A DNA stretch of 64,000 bases from Kitasatospora sp. GAS204B (GCF_029892155.1 NZ_JARZAG010000010.1:62001-126000); one strand, 5' to 3'; positions 51,388-60,316 are shown, counted from the first letter of the stretch. Program-made: numbers and translations. Notes: generated from the letters alone by a model not told the origin.

Positions 51388-53844
51388 CTATGCGCGGATG
51401 CCGGCGGCTTCGATCGCCCGCTGGCGGGTCGCCCGTCCGGTCGCTCCCGACGCGGTGACCAGGGTGACGAGGGCGCAGAGCGCGACGGTTCCGCAGATCT
51501 GCGTCCACGGGATCACCGTCGGCGCGCCGGCCACGAGCTTGCTCAGCGAGACGTGCTGGGTGACCGCGGCGAGCCCGGTCGCCACGGCGGCGAGCACGGT
51601 GCCGACGACCACCGCCACGACCGATTCGGCCACGGTCACCTTCACGATCTGGCTGCGCACCGCGCCGGCCAGCCCGAGCAGGGCGAACTCCCGCCGCCGC
51701 CCGGCCATCGCCATGATCAGGGTGTTGGCGACCGCGATCAGCGCGTAGGCAAGCGCGATCCCGAGGATGACCACCGCGGCGTTGTCCGCCTGCTGGGCAG
51801 CGTCCGCGCGCTGGGCCTCGAGGTAGGCGTCGTAGGTCATGACGTGCGCACCGGAGCCTGCGAGCGCCTGGTTCACCGCGGCCGACTGCTGCTCGTCGAG
51901 CGGCAGGCCCGCGCCCGTCGAGGAGTCGAGGTAGACCCGGCTCGGGGGCACCGCGCCGGTCAGCGAGGAGGAGAGGTACGTGTCGTCGCCGTTCAGGCCA
52001 CGTGCGACGACCGCCGCGATGACGGTCGGGACCCGCGCACCGGTCGGCAGCAGCGTGACCACCTCGTCCCCCGCCGACAGGCCGTCGGATTCGGCCGCGT
52101 GCTCGTCGATGACCAGGAAGTTCTCGGGCGGCGAGGAGAGCGAACCGGAGAGCACGGGCGGCCTGACGGTGGCGCCCAGCGCCGCCGCGGGCAGCGCGTT
52201 CGTGCTGAGCGAGTCGATCTGGTTGCCCTGGGCGGTGCCGATCCGGATGTTCATCGAGGTGACCGGGGTGGCCCGGACCCCGGGAACGGCCGACAGCCGC
52301 CCCAGCGTGCGGGCGTCGATCCCGGAACCGTCGGGCACGACCACGTCCGCCGCGTGGATCTCCTGCTGCTGCCGGGCGAGCACCGCGGCGTCACCGGACT
52401 TCTGCATCGTCAGCAGGGTGCCGACCAGCCCGACGGCCACCACGATCGGCGCCACCGTGGCGGCCGTACGCCGCCGGGAGGTGAGGATGTTCTCGCGCAC
52501 CAGCAGCGGGCCGGCCTTGGCCGAGCCGCGAAGCGGACCGATCAGCAGCCGGGTGACCGGCCGCAACAGGATCGGCGCCAGCAGGGTGACCGCGCCGACG
52601 TAGAGGACCGGGACCGCCTCGTACTTGCGGGCGCTGGCCGCGAGGTACGGCTCGGTCCGGGCGATGACGATCCCCGCGATGACCGCGCCGATCAGCATCC
52701 CGATTCCCAGCAGCCACCGGATCGGCGTCATCGCGCGGCGCTCCACCACGCTCTCGCGCAGCACCTCGATCGGCCGGATCAGCGAGACCCGGACCAGGGT
52801 GGCGGCCGAGCCGGCCAGCGCCGCGGCCACGCCGATGACGAAGGAGATCGCCAGCGGCAGGGGGTTGAAGGGGATGGTGAACCAGGACGGGGCCACGTTG
52901 TGGTCGAGCATCCAGGAGCGCAGCGGCACGGTGCACAGCGGGGCGAGGACGCAGCCGGCGACCGCCGCCGCCAGGCCGATCAGCAGCGCCTCGCCGAGCA
53001 CCATGCGCCGCACCTGGCGGGGCGCGGCACCCACCAGCCGCAGCAGCGCCAGTTCCCGGCGGCGCTGCTCGGTGGCGAAGGCGAAGGTCGCGATGACGAC
53101 GAACACCGCGACGCACACCGCGAGTCCGGTCGTGCTGCCCGCCATCGCCTGGGCGCTGGCCAGCGCCTGGGCGCCGCCGGTGGAGTCGGGGTCGATCCGG
53201 GTCAGGTCGCCGCCGCTGAGGACCACGGCCTGGCCGCCCACGAGGGCGGTCAGCTGCTTCGCGTTCTGGTCGGTGACCAGTGTGTTGACGCCCGGCGACA
53301 GGCGCTCGGCCTCGGCACCGCTGAAGAAGACCGCGTTCTCGAACCAGAGCGCGTCGGTGACCCCCACTACCCGGTAGCGGCCGGTGCCAGCGGAGGTGGT
53401 GGCCTCGGCCTGACGCCCGATCAGCGACTCGGCACCGCCGCCGACGACGATCTCGTCCGCGCCCTGCGGCGCGCGCCCGGCCACCAGGTGGTAGCCCGCG
53501 AAGGCGGCCGAGGACCAGGGGTGGCCGGTCGTCCCCCCTGGACCGGGGTTCAGCCGTACGGGGAAGCTGCGGTCGGGTGTGGCCTTTCCGGCCGCGGTCA
53601 CCTTCGTCACGACCTCGGTCGGCAGCACCGCGGGGGCCTTCATCGGGTACCCATCGAAGCCCTGCGGCGCGATGACGGTCGAGGCTTCCTTGAACCGCTG
53701 CGGCCCTGGGTGCGGCGTGCCGAAGGTGGCAGCCAGGGTCAGCGTCATCATGCCGATCATCGTCGTGCCGAGCGCGAGGGCGAGGAAGGCGCCCACGAAG
53801 CCCATCAGACGGTGGCGCAGGGTGGCTACGGCAATCCTCAGCAC
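51388..53844 (-). CDS. ABC transporter permease, FtsX/MacB type
   Basis: An 818-residue permease with the duplicated FtsX layout. A first helix (LMGFVGAFLALALGTTMIGMMTL), a large outside domain, then three helices (CVAVFVVIATFAFA, ALLIGLAAAVAGCVL, LAISFVIGVAAALAG), a linker with two more, a second outside domain and three final helices (AVVILGIALAYALIAVANTLIM, SVVAVVVGTVLAAVATGLAAV, TQICGTVALCALVTLVTA). EQRRRELALLRLVGA and GRRREFALLGLAGA are the conserved coupling segments of both halves. GTG 53844 overlaps the ATPase stop. Substrate unknown; peptides, lipids or lipoproteins are typical. Confidence 0.92.
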   Translation of the reverse strand: MLRIAVATLRHRLMGFVGAFLALALGTTMIGMMTLTLAATFGTPHPGPQRFKEASTVIAPQGFDGYPMKAPAVLPTEVVTKVTAAGKATPDRSFPVRLNPGPGGTTGHPWSSAAFAGYHLVAGRAPQGADEIVVGGGAESLIGRQAEATTSAGTGRYRVVGVTDALWFENAVFFSGAEAERLSPGVNTLVTDQNAKQLTALVGGQAVVLSGGDLTRIDPDSTGGAQALASAQAMAGSTTGLAVCVAVFVVIATFAFATEQRRRELALLRLVGAAPRQVRRMVLGEALLIGLAAAVAGCVLAPLCTVPLRSWMLDHNVAPSWFTIPFNPLPLAISFVIGVAAALAGSAATLVRVSLIRPIEVLRESVVERRAMTPIRWLLGIGMLIGAVIAGIVIARTEPYLAASARKYEAVPVLYVGAVTLLAPILLRPVTRLLIGPLRGSAKAGPLLVRENILTSRRRTAATVAPIVVAVGLVGTLLTMQKSGDAAVLARQQQEIHAADVVVPDGSGIDARTLGRLSAVPGVRATPVTSMNIRIGTAQGNQIDSLSTNALPAAALGATVRPPVLSGSLSSPPENFLVIDEHAAESDGLSAGDEVVTLLPTGARVPTVIAAVVARGLNGDDTYLSSSLTGAVPPSRVYLDSSTGAGLPLDEQQSAAVNQALAGSGAHVMTYDAYLEAQRADAAQQADNAAVVILGIALAYALIAVANTLIMAMAGRRREFALLGLAGAVRSQIVKVTVAESVVAVVVGTVLAAVATGLAAVTQHVSLSKLVAGAPTVIPWTQICGTVALCALVTLVTASGATGRATRQRAIEAAGIRA

Positions 53845-54587
53845 GGCTTCGTCCCGCTCCCGCCGGGCTCCAGCGCGGCCATCCGCAGGGCCACGCTCTC
53901 GGCCGTCGGCTCGAACAACTCGCCGGTCACCTTGCCGTCGGCGAGGAAGACCACCCGCTGCGAGTACGAAGCGGCCACCGGGTCGTGCGTGACCATGATC
54001 ACCGTCTGCCCGTGCTGCTCGACGACGCCGCGCAGCAGCGCCAGGACCTCGCGCGCGGTACCCGAGTCCAGCGCGCCGGTCGGCTCGTCCGCGAAGATCA
54101 CCTTGGGCCGGGTCACCAGCGCACGCGCGATGGCGACCCGCTGCTGCTGACCGCCCGAAAGCTCGGCGGGGCGGTGCCCGCCGCGCTCGGCGAGGCCGAC
54201 CTCGGCCAGCCCCCGGTCGATCGCCGCCGCGTCGATCGGGCGTCCTGCCAACCGGAGCGGCAGCTCGACGTTCTGTCGGGCGGTCAGCGCCGGGATCAGG
54301 TTGAAGGACTGGAAGATGAAGCCCATGTGCTCGCGGCGCAGCTCGGTCAGGGCCCGCTCGGAGAGCTTGTGCAGCGGCGCGCCGTCGAGCAGGACCTGAC
54401 CCGCGTCGACCCGGTCGAGGCCCGCCGCGCACTGCAGCAGCGTCGACTTGCCCGACCCCGAGGGGCCCATGATGGCGGTGAAGGTGCCCGCCGCGAAGTC
54501 CACGTCCACCCCGTCGAGCGCCTGCACCCGGTTGTCGCCACGGCCGTACGTCTTGTGCACACCGGTCAGACCGACGACGTCGCCCAC
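53838..54587 (-). CDS. ABC transporter ATP-binding protein, MacB/LolD type
   Basis: A 249-residue ATPase: Walker A GPSGSGKST, Q-loop GFIFQSFNLIPALTARQNVELP, signature LSGGQQQRVAIARAL, Walker B VIFADEPTGALD and H-loop MVTHDP. The QSFNLIP and TARQNVELP segments place it in the MacB/LolD branch. GTG 54587 gives the natural start VGDVVGLTGVHKTYG; in-frame codons upstream lack support. It is the first gene of the two-gene exporter operon. Confidence 0.93.
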   Translation of the reverse strand: MGDVVGLTGVHKTYGRGDNRVQALDGVDVDFAAGTFTAIMGPSGSGKSTLLQCAAGLDRVDAGQVLLDGAPLHKLSERALTELRREHMGFIFQSFNLIPALTARQNVELPLRLAGRPIDAAAIDRGLAEVGLAERGGHRPAELSGGQQQRVAIARALVTRPKVIFADEPTGALDSGTAREVLALLRGVVEQHGQTVIMVTHDPVAASYSQRVVFLADGKVTGELFEPTAESVALRMAALEPGGSGTKPC

Positions 54588-54805
54588 GCTCGCCGCACCG
54601 ACGCATGACAAGCCCGAAACCCACCCATCGCCGGGAGAACATGACGACGCTGCTGGAGCCTGGTTCCGGAACACTCTCACGCCTTCGCTATGGGGGGCAT
54701 CGGTCGGCGGCATCGCTCTCACTCGCCGCACCGAAGCTACGGCCGTATGCAGCATCGACGCCTCCGGGCCGCCCCTGATATCGACCCTGAGGAACCCCTG
54801 ACCGC

Positions 54806-54838
54806 TTCCGGGCCGGACTCGACGAGTCCGGCCCGGAA
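54806..54838 (-). terminator. Hairpin terminator after the repeat protein gene
   Basis: A 16-bp perfect stem (TTCCGGGCCGGACTCG and complement) around a single A, so the real loop is five bases. It lies 25 bp past the stop of the repeat protein. Confidence 0.8.
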
Positions 54839-54862
54839 CGGCTCAGTACGCGGCTGAGGCGG

Positions 54863-56542
54863 TCACTTGCTGATCATCTGGGTGCCGTCGGAGCCGACCG
54901 CGATCGCCTTGATGCCGGGGTCGCTCTCCTGGGTCCAGTTGTAGAGCCCGATGCTGCCCTTGGCGAGGACCGTGCCGCTGTTGTCGAGGATCATCTGGAC
55001 GCCGCCGTTGGTGGAGATGGCCTTGATGCCGGGGTCGCTCTCCTGGGTCCAGTTGTAGAGCCCGACGCTGCTCTTGGCCGATACGACGCCGTTGTTGTCC
55101 AGGATCATCTGGACGCCGCCATTGGTGGCGATGGCCTGCACCACCGGGTCGCTCTCCTGGGTCCAGTTGTAGAGCCCGATGCTGCTCTTGGCGAGGACCG
55201 TGCCGCTGTTGTCGAGGATCATCTGGGTGCCGTCGGAGCCGACCGCGATGGCCTTGACGACGGCGTCGCTCTCCTGGGTCCAGCTGTAGAGCCCGACGCT
55301 GCTCTTGGCCCACACGACGCCGTTGTTGTCCAGGATCATCTGGACGCCACCGTTGGTGGAGACGGCCTTGATGCCGGGGTCGCTCTCCTGGGTCCAGTTG
55401 TAGAGCCCGACGCTGTTCTTGGCGAAGACCGTGCCGTTGTTGTCGAGGATCATCTGGGTGCCGTCGGAGCCGACCGCGATGGCCTTGACGACGGGGTCGC
55501 TCTCCTGGGTCCAGCTGTAGAGCCCGACGCTGCTCTTGGCCCACACGACGCCGTTGTTGTCCAGGATCATCTGGACGCCACCGCCGGTCGCCTGGGCGAC
55601 GACGACGGGGTCGCTCTCCTGGGTCCAGTTGTAGAGCCCGATGCCGTTCTTGGCGAGGACGGTGTTGTAGACGGGGGCGGGGGCCGTGGTGTTGTTGACG
55701 GTGAACGAGCCGCCCCCGTACGTGTGGTTCTGACCGTCGATCTCGTTGGCGACGATGCTGATCGAGTAGTTGCCGTTGGCCATGTTCGCGGTGTTGAGGG
55801 CGTACGGGTAGTTCAGCGCGCCACCTCCGGCGCGCACCTCGCTGGAGCCCCCCGGGCCGGCGAGCACGTAGTCCACCCACTCGATGACGCCGCTCTGGGT
55901 GGGGTGAGCGGTGAGGTTCACGGTGCCGGAGAGGGTCTGGCCGGAGTTGAAGCCCCACAAGTTCACGTTGAAGCCGGACGGGATGACCGGAGCGACGGTA
56001 CCCATCCGGTAGTAGCCGATGTTGGTGGTGGGCGGCACCCATCGGTGGTGCCCGACGAGGCCCGGCCCGACGAAGTTGGCGTCCACCACGTCGAAGCTGC
56101 CGTCGTGGTTGTTGGCGACCACGATCGCGGTGTGCAGCTGGTCGCCGTCAAGGGTGCCTTCCTGGATGATGTCACCCTTGACCGCCGTCGCCGCCGTGAC
56201 CGCCACGCCACCGGCGTCGAGGTAGCTGTGCTGGTAGTTGCCGCCGGCGTCGACCGGCCACTGGGAGTGGCCGCTGACCATGTAGACGATGCAGTTGGCG
56301 AACTGCTTGCACTGGTCGCCACCGCTGTGTTGGGCGTCGGCGCAGGCCGCGGTGCCCGAACCGCCCACGTAGGCCAGCGCCTTGTCGGCGAGGTCCGCGT
56401 TGTTGTACGAGCCGACGGCGTGTGCGGCGGTGGCGCCCAGCAGCGTGGGGGCGAGGCTCGCGATGGTCGCGGTGGCCAGCAGGGAGGCAGACAGCCGACG
56501 GCGGGTGGACTTGGTGCGGGCGGAGCGGGTCTTGGTGAACAT
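54863..56542 (-). CDS. Secreted CHAP-like protein with Ig-like domain and seven WTQESD repeats
   Basis: A 559-residue exported protein. A signal peptide (SASLLATATIASLAPTLLGATAAHA) is followed by a papain-like CHAP/NlpC-type domain of about 170 residues with CKQFANCIVYMVSG (Cys) and LHTAIVVANNHDGSFDVVDANF (His, Asp). An Ig-like segment comes next (QTLSGTVNLTAHPTQSGVIEWVDYVL). The last 265 residues are seven repeats of 38 or 39 residues, GLYNWTQESDP + IKAIAVGSDGTQMILDNNG + TVLAKSS, likely a beta-propeller or lectin-like array. GGGGGA precedes ATG 56542. It probably binds and perhaps cuts cell-wall material. Confidence 0.85.
   Translation of the reverse strand: MFTKTRSARTKSTRRRLSASLLATATIASLAPTLLGATAAHAVGSYNNADLADKALAYVGGSGTAACADAQHSGGDQCKQFANCIVYMVSGHSQWPVDAGGNYQHSYLDAGGVAVTAATAVKGDIIQEGTLDGDQLHTAIVVANNHDGSFDVVDANFVGPGLVGHHRWVPPTTNIGYYRMGTVAPVIPSGFNVNLWGFNSGQTLSGTVNLTAHPTQSGVIEWVDYVLAGPGGSSEVRAGGGALNYPYALNTANMANGNYSISIVANEIDGQNHTYGGGSFTVNNTTAPAPVYNTVLAKNGIGLYNWTQESDPVVVAQATGGGVQMILDNNGVVWAKSSVGLYSWTQESDPVVKAIAVGSDGTQMILDNNGTVFAKNSVGLYNWTQESDPGIKAVSTNGGVQMILDNNGVVWAKSSVGLYSWTQESDAVVKAIAVGSDGTQMILDNSGTVLAKSSIGLYNWTQESDPVVQAIATNGGVQMILDNNGVVSAKSSVGLYNWTQESDPGIKAISTNGGVQMILDNSGTVLAKGSIGLYNWTQESDPGIKAIAVGSDGTQMISK
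54875..55660 (-). repeat. Seven tandem 114/117-bp coding repeats
   Basis: The segment GGGTCGCTCTCCTGGGTCCA recurs near 54918, 55032, 55146, 55263, 55377, 55494 and 55608 (one copy has a base change). Spacings are 114 or 117 bp. Two sub-types partly alternate (GGVQMILDNNGVV and GSDGTQMILDNNGTV), so the present array grew in part by copying of a two-unit block. DNA identity between units is high, so expansion is recent or gene conversion is active. Confidence 0.92.
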
Positions 56543-56594
56543 GCGGGATTCCCCCTGTAGTGATGGCGGGTAGCGGTAGGTGACGAGGTGTGGG

Positions 56595-56906
56595 TCAGTT
56601 GTCCAGTGCCGCCAGCGGCAGCACGTTGAAGTCGTCGGTGTGCCAGTGGAGGAGGGCAGGGCTTCGGGTGGCTCTGCCGAACAGACCTTCGGCGGTTCGG
56701 ACGGCGTCGGCAGCGGTCTCGGCCCGCAGGAGCACGACCAGCTCAAGCTCGTCGGCGGTCACCAGGGCCTGGACGCGGACGTGGTCGAGCCCATCGGCCG
56801 TGGTCGCGTGGGCCCAGACCAGATCGACCACGGTGGCGGGGTGCGGGTTCCGATGCCTGGCCGGTGGTCCGGTCAGGTGAGCGGCCACCACATAGCGCGC
56901 GGTCAA
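56595..56906 (-). CDS. Small cytosolic protein in the peptide-CHAP operon
   Basis: A 103-residue protein from TTG 56906, with GGAG seven bases upstream inside the end of the peptide gene. The sequence alternates strands and helices (YVVAAHLTG, VDLVWAHATTADGLDHVRVQALVTADELELVVLL) and ends near LLHWHTDDFNVLPL. No family recognised. Three bases separate it from the peptide stop, so they are coupled. Confidence 0.6.
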   Translation of the reverse strand: MTARYVVAAHLTGPPARHRNPHPATVVDLVWAHATTADGLDHVRVQALVTADELELVVLLRAETAADAVRTAEGLFGRATRSPALLHWHTDDFNVLPLAALDN

Positions 56907-56909
56907 CGC

Positions 56910-57068
56910 TTAGCTCCAGCAGGCGCCGCAGACCAGGCCAGGGGCCGTGTCCGCGGCGGTGGTCACCGGAGCGGGTGCCGCGGGCGCGGCGACGGCGGGC
57001 GCGGCGGAGAGTCCGATGCCGAACAGGGCGATCAGGCCGAACAGGACGAATCGCAGTGTTCCGGGCAT
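56910..57068 (-). CDS. Small secreted peptide ending in CGACWS
   Basis: A 52-residue pre-peptide. MPGTLRFVLFGLIALFGIGLSAAPAVA is a signal peptide; cleavage after AVA would leave about 25 residues, APAAPAPVTTAADTAP then GLVCGACWS. The two Cys near the end could form a disulphide loop. GGAGG stands seven bases before ATG 57068. It is the first gene of a unit with the 103-residue protein and the CHAP-repeat protein and is divergent from a LuxR-type regulator, which suggests a signal or processed peptide. Function is not known. Confidence 0.65.
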   Translation of the reverse strand: MPGTLRFVLFGLIALFGIGLSAAPAVAAPAAPAPVTTAADTAPGLVCGACWS

Positions 57069-57344
57069 GGCGGGGCCTCCGTCGAGTGTCTGTGTGGTGT
57101 CGGCATGGCCGGTCGCTCCGGTGCCGGATCCGTCGGGCTGTCGGCGCCCTCCGGTGAACAGAAGTCTTCCGCGCAGCTCAGGCGGGCGGAAGCGGCGGCC
57201 ATTGGCCCGAAAGTTCCATGGCACGATCGGGCCAGGCCCGGTGCGGCCGGCGCGGACCTTGCTCCGGTCGGACCGGTCGTGTCACGCTCGGACGCCACAC
57301 ACAGGCATCACATCGGCATCACACAGGGGACGGGGGCTGGAGCG

Positions 57345-58325
57345 GTGCTGCGCGCTCTGGGACTGGATGCGGTCTGCGAGCAGGTGTACCAAGAACTGCT
57401 GGCCGAACCGACATTGGACGCAACGCTGCTGGCCGAGCGCCTCGGCCTGAGCCAGGATCAGGTCGGTACGAGCCTGGACACGCTAGCCGACCTCGCACTG
57501 TTGCGGATGTCGCGCGAGGCACCGGAGCAGCGGCGCCCGGTCAGCCCGGAGCGCGCCCGCGCGCTGTTGCTGCGCCGCCAGGAGGAGGAACTCCGGGCCC
57601 GCCACGCCGCCCTGGAGGCCAACCGCATCGCAGTCGCCACCGCGGCCGAACAGGCGACCCGCGAGCAGCAGCGGATCCCCACCGGCACCGAACAGCTCGA
57701 CGGCCTGGACGAGATCCAGTCCCGCCTGGAATCCCTGATCCAGAGCGCCACCACCGAGATCTGCTCGATCGTCCCCGGCCAGATGCCCCCCGAGGCCCTG
57801 GAAGCCTCCCGCGCCCTGGACGAGGAACTGCTCGGACGCGGCATCACCCTCAAGACCCTCTGCCACGAGGGCGCGCGCACCAACCCGCGCTCCCTCGCCT
57901 ACGCGCGCTCGATGGTCGCCGTCGGTGCGCAACTGCGCACCGCGCCGGCGCTGCCGCACCGCCTGCTGGTGGTCGACCGGGCCACCGCCCTCGTCCCGCT
58001 CGACCCGGCCGCAGCGGCCCCCAGCGCCGTGCTGGTCACCACCCCCGGGATCGTGGCTGCCCTGGCCGAGCTGTTCGACCGGATCTGGGCGGACGCCGTC
58101 CCGTTGGACCAGGCCCCCACTCCCGACCGGGACACCGGCATCACCGTCGGCGAACGCGAGCTCCTGAGGATCCTCTCCACAGGCCTGACCGACGAAGCCG
58201 CCGCCAAGCGCCTGAGTGTCTCCGTACGCACCGTGAAGCGTCGGATGGAGGAGCTGATGCGCCGTCTGGAAGCCGGCTCCCGCTTCGAAGCCGGCCTCAA
58301 AGCCGGCCAACACGGCTGGATCTGA
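57345..58325 (+). CDS. LuxR-type HTH regulator with TrmB-like sensor
   Basis: A 326-residue regulator. The N-terminus is a TrmB-like winged helix (VCEQVYQELLAEPTLDATLLAERLGLSQDQVGTSLDTLADLALL). A coiled helix (RRQEEELRARHAALEANRIAVATAAEQATREQQ) and a phospholipase-D-like/TrmB sensor (ATTEICSIVPGQMPPEAL) follow. The last 60 residues are a LuxR HTH (LTDEAAAKRLSVSVRTVKRRMEEL). This helix arrangement is common in Streptomyces regulators linked to small peptides. GTG 57345 is the likely start, though its ribosome site is poor. It is divergent from the peptide operon and probably controls it. Confidence 0.82.
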   Translation: MLRALGLDAVCEQVYQELLAEPTLDATLLAERLGLSQDQVGTSLDTLADLALLRMSREAPEQRRPVSPERARALLLRRQEEELRARHAALEANRIAVATAAEQATREQQRIPTGTEQLDGLDEIQSRLESLIQSATTEICSIVPGQMPPEALEASRALDEELLGRGITLKTLCHEGARTNPRSLAYARSMVAVGAQLRTAPALPHRLLVVDRATALVPLDPAAAAPSAVLVTTPGIVAALAELFDRIWADAVPLDQAPTPDRDTGITVGERELLRILSTGLTDEAAAKRLSVSVRTVKRRMEELMRRLEAGSRFEAGLKAGQHGWI

Positions 58326-58374
58326 CCCGCCAGGCGTCCCGCCGCGCTGCGCCGGAGCCGAGGGTCGGCAGGTC

Positions 58375-59247
58375 CTACTGCAGTCGGTAGGCGCAGGCGG
58401 GCGGGGCCGCGGCCTCGACGGGAACGCTCAGCACGGATCCGTCCTGGCTGCCGGGATCGGTGAGGCCGTGGCGGGCGGTGGTGACGAGGAGGCGGCCGCC
58501 GGTCGGGGTGAGGCAGACGGAGGTGGGTTGGGGGGTGGGCAGGTGCAGGGTGGCCAGGTGGGTGCCGTCGGGGTGGTAGCGGTGGACGGCGCCGTGTCCC
58601 CAGATCGCCACCCAGAGGCAGCCGTCGGTGTCCACGGTCATGCCGTCGGGTGAGCCGCCGGCGTTCACGCGGGTGAACTCCTCGCGGCCGGTGGGGTTGC
58701 CGTCGGGGTCGAGGGTGCAGCGGTGGATGATGCCGGCCGCGCTGTCGGCGACGTAGAGGAGATCTCCCGTGCCGTTGAAGGCGGGGCCGTTGACGATGGT
58801 CAGGCCGTCGAGGACACGGTGGACGGAGCCGTCGGAGTCGGTGCGGTAGAGGGATCCGGCACCCTTGGTGCCGTCGTAGGGCATGCTGCCCGCCCAGAAG
58901 CGGCCGTGCGGGTCGCAGACGCCGTCGTTCATCCTGGTGGGGACGGGTGAGCGGTCTTCGGGGCGGGCGAGCCAGTCCAGGCTGCCGTCCGGGGCGAGCA
59001 GGGCGATGCCGGTGCCGGCGGCGGCGATCCAGTGTCCTGGGCGGTCGACGACCGGGGCGACGGCGCCCAGTGGTACGTCAACGCGGGTGATTTCGCTCGC
59101 AGTTCGCGGGCCGGGTAGGTCGGCGACTTCGAGGAGGCGGCCGGCGAGGATGTCGACGTAGACGAGTCGTCCGTCGATCCAGCGGGCACCTTCGCCGAGT
59201 TCGTCGTCGCCGGCGGCCCACACCTCGACCTGGCTGGATTCAGTCAT
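58375..59247 (-). CDS. SMP-30/gluconolactonase-type sugar lactonase
   Basis: A 290-residue six-bladed propeller: LGEGARWIDGRLVYVDILAGRL at the start, MNDGVCDPHGRFWAGSMPYDG, NGPAFNGTGDLLYVADSAAG and SPDGMTVDTDGCLWVAIWG. The Glu in LGEGARW, Asn in RMNDG and NGP, and Asp in SPDGM are the family's metal ligands. It would open a sugar lactone such as D-galactono-lactone, the step between the SDR dehydrogenase and galactonate dehydratase. It is the last gene of the galactonate group, separated from the kinase by a palindromic element. Confidence 0.9.
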   Translation of the reverse strand: MTESSQVEVWAAGDDELGEGARWIDGRLVYVDILAGRLLEVADLPGPRTASEITRVDVPLGAVAPVVDRPGHWIAAAGTGIALLAPDGSLDWLARPEDRSPVPTRMNDGVCDPHGRFWAGSMPYDGTKGAGSLYRTDSDGSVHRVLDGLTIVNGPAFNGTGDLLYVADSAAGIIHRCTLDPDGNPTGREEFTRVNAGGSPDGMTVDTDGCLWVAIWGHGAVHRYHPDGTHLATLHLPTPQPTSVCLTPTGGRLLVTTARHGLTDPGSQDGSVLSVPVEAAAPPACAYRLQ

Positions 59248-59263
59248 GGAAGCTCCCAGAGGG

Positions 59264-59354
59264 CTAGGGCCTGTCGTCAAACTCCCGTCGTCGCCCGAAG
59301 GGCGGCCCGTGCCAGGCGTCGCGGGGTAGACGGGAGTTTGACGATAGGCCCTAG
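59264..59354. mobile_element. 91-bp palindromic element (MITE-like)
   Basis: Two 26-bp arms (CTAGGGCCTGTCGTCAAACT... at 59264-59289 and its complement at 59329-59354) match with one mismatch around a 39-base centre that holds a smaller hairpin. Both ends are CTAG, suggesting CTAG or TA target use. The right end supplies the TAG stop of the kinase gene. No ORF is inside, so it would be mobilised in trans if at all. It may also act as a terminator. Confidence 0.7.
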
Positions 59355-60316
59355 CGAAGGGTGGTGCCGGCGGGCTGGTCGAGGAGGGCGAGGTCGCGGC
59401 GGGTGGGCAGGCCCTCCCAGTCGCCGCGGGTGGTGACGGCGAAGGCGCCGGTGGTGGTGGCCCGGTGCAGGCGGCCTTCGACGTCGAGCCCGTCGAGCAG
59501 GCCGGAGAGGTAGCCCGCGACGAACGCGTCGCCGGCGCCGACGACATCGACCACAGGCACCTTGCGGGCGAGGGTGCTGACGGTGCCGTGGGCGATGGTG
59601 GCGCTCGCGCCGTCGCCGCCGCGGGTGATCACCACCTCGCGGCGTCCCTGGGCGATCAGCGCGGCGACCGCGGCGGGCTCGGGCAGGTCCGGGTCCTCGG
59701 CGACCAGGTGCAGTTCGTCGGCGGAGGCGACCAGCACATCAGCGGTCCGCGCCAGCGGCAGCAGGACCTTCCTCGCCTCGGCCGGCGACCACAGGCGGGC
59801 GCGGTAGTTGACGTCGAGGCAGACGGTGATGCCGAGTTCGCCGGCTCTGACGGCTGCCACGCGGACGGCCTCGGCCGCGCCGGCGCTCAGGGCGGGGGTG
59901 ATCCCGGTCAGGTGGAGGATGCGGACGCCGCGGTTGAGGGCGGGCAGGACGTCTGCGGCCCGCAGGGCCGATCCGGCCGATCCCGCGCGGTAGTAGGCGA
60001 CGCTGACCAGGTCGGCGATCCGGTCCTCACGGGCCAGCAGGCCGGTGGGCCGGCCGTCGGCGTCGAGGCGGGTGTGGCTGACGTCGACCTGTTCCGCGCG
60101 CAGGGTGCGCAGGACGAGGGCGCCGAACTCGTCGTCGCCGACGCGTCCGACCCAGCCGGCCCGGTGGCCGAGCCTGGCCAGACCGATCGCGACGTTGGCC
60201 TCGGCGCCGGCGACGGAGAGCTGCATCGGTGCTCCGAGCCTGACCGGGCCGGTGGCGCGCAGGGCGGCCATCGTCTCCCCGACGGTCACGACATCGAGCG
60301 GTGCCAGACCGGTCAT
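59351..60316 (-). CDS. PfkB-family sugar kinase, probable 2-keto-3-deoxygalactonate kinase
   Basis: A 321-residue ribokinase-type kinase: VVTVGETMAALRATGP at the start, SVAGAEANVAIGLARLGHRAGWVGRVGDDEFG, and the C-terminal anion-hole/ATP motif VDVVGAGDAFVAGYLSGLL with the catalytic Asp. Family members phosphorylate 2-keto-3-deoxy sugar acids. This is not the DgoK type of enterobacteria, but the place between aldolase and lactonase makes the role likely. ATG 60316 overlaps the aldolase stop (ATGA). The stop codon lies in the palindromic element, so the native C-terminus may have been a little different. Confidence 0.88.
   Translation of the reverse strand: MTGLAPLDVVTVGETMAALRATGPVRLGAPMQLSVAGAEANVAIGLARLGHRAGWVGRVGDDEFGALVLRTLRAEQVDVSHTRLDADGRPTGLLAREDRIADLVSVAYYRAGSAGSALRAADVLPALNRGVRILHLTGITPALSAGAAEAVRVAAVRAGELGITVCLDVNYRARLWSPAEARKVLLPLARTADVLVASADELHLVAEDPDLPEPAAVAALIAQGRREVVITRGGDGASATIAHGTVSTLARKVPVVDVVGAGDAFVAGYLSGLLDGLDVEGRLHRATTTGAFAVTTRGDWEGLPTRRDLALLDQPAGTTLR

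Noticed and set aside
50983..51508. A 175-residue - strand frame over the IS relic
   Set aside because: Its sequence is Arg/Pro-rich shadow text; the transposase motif lies in another frame and is broken.
54875..55660. CRISPR array
   Set aside because: The repeats are 114/117 bp, in frame and fully translated; there are no spacers and no cas genes.
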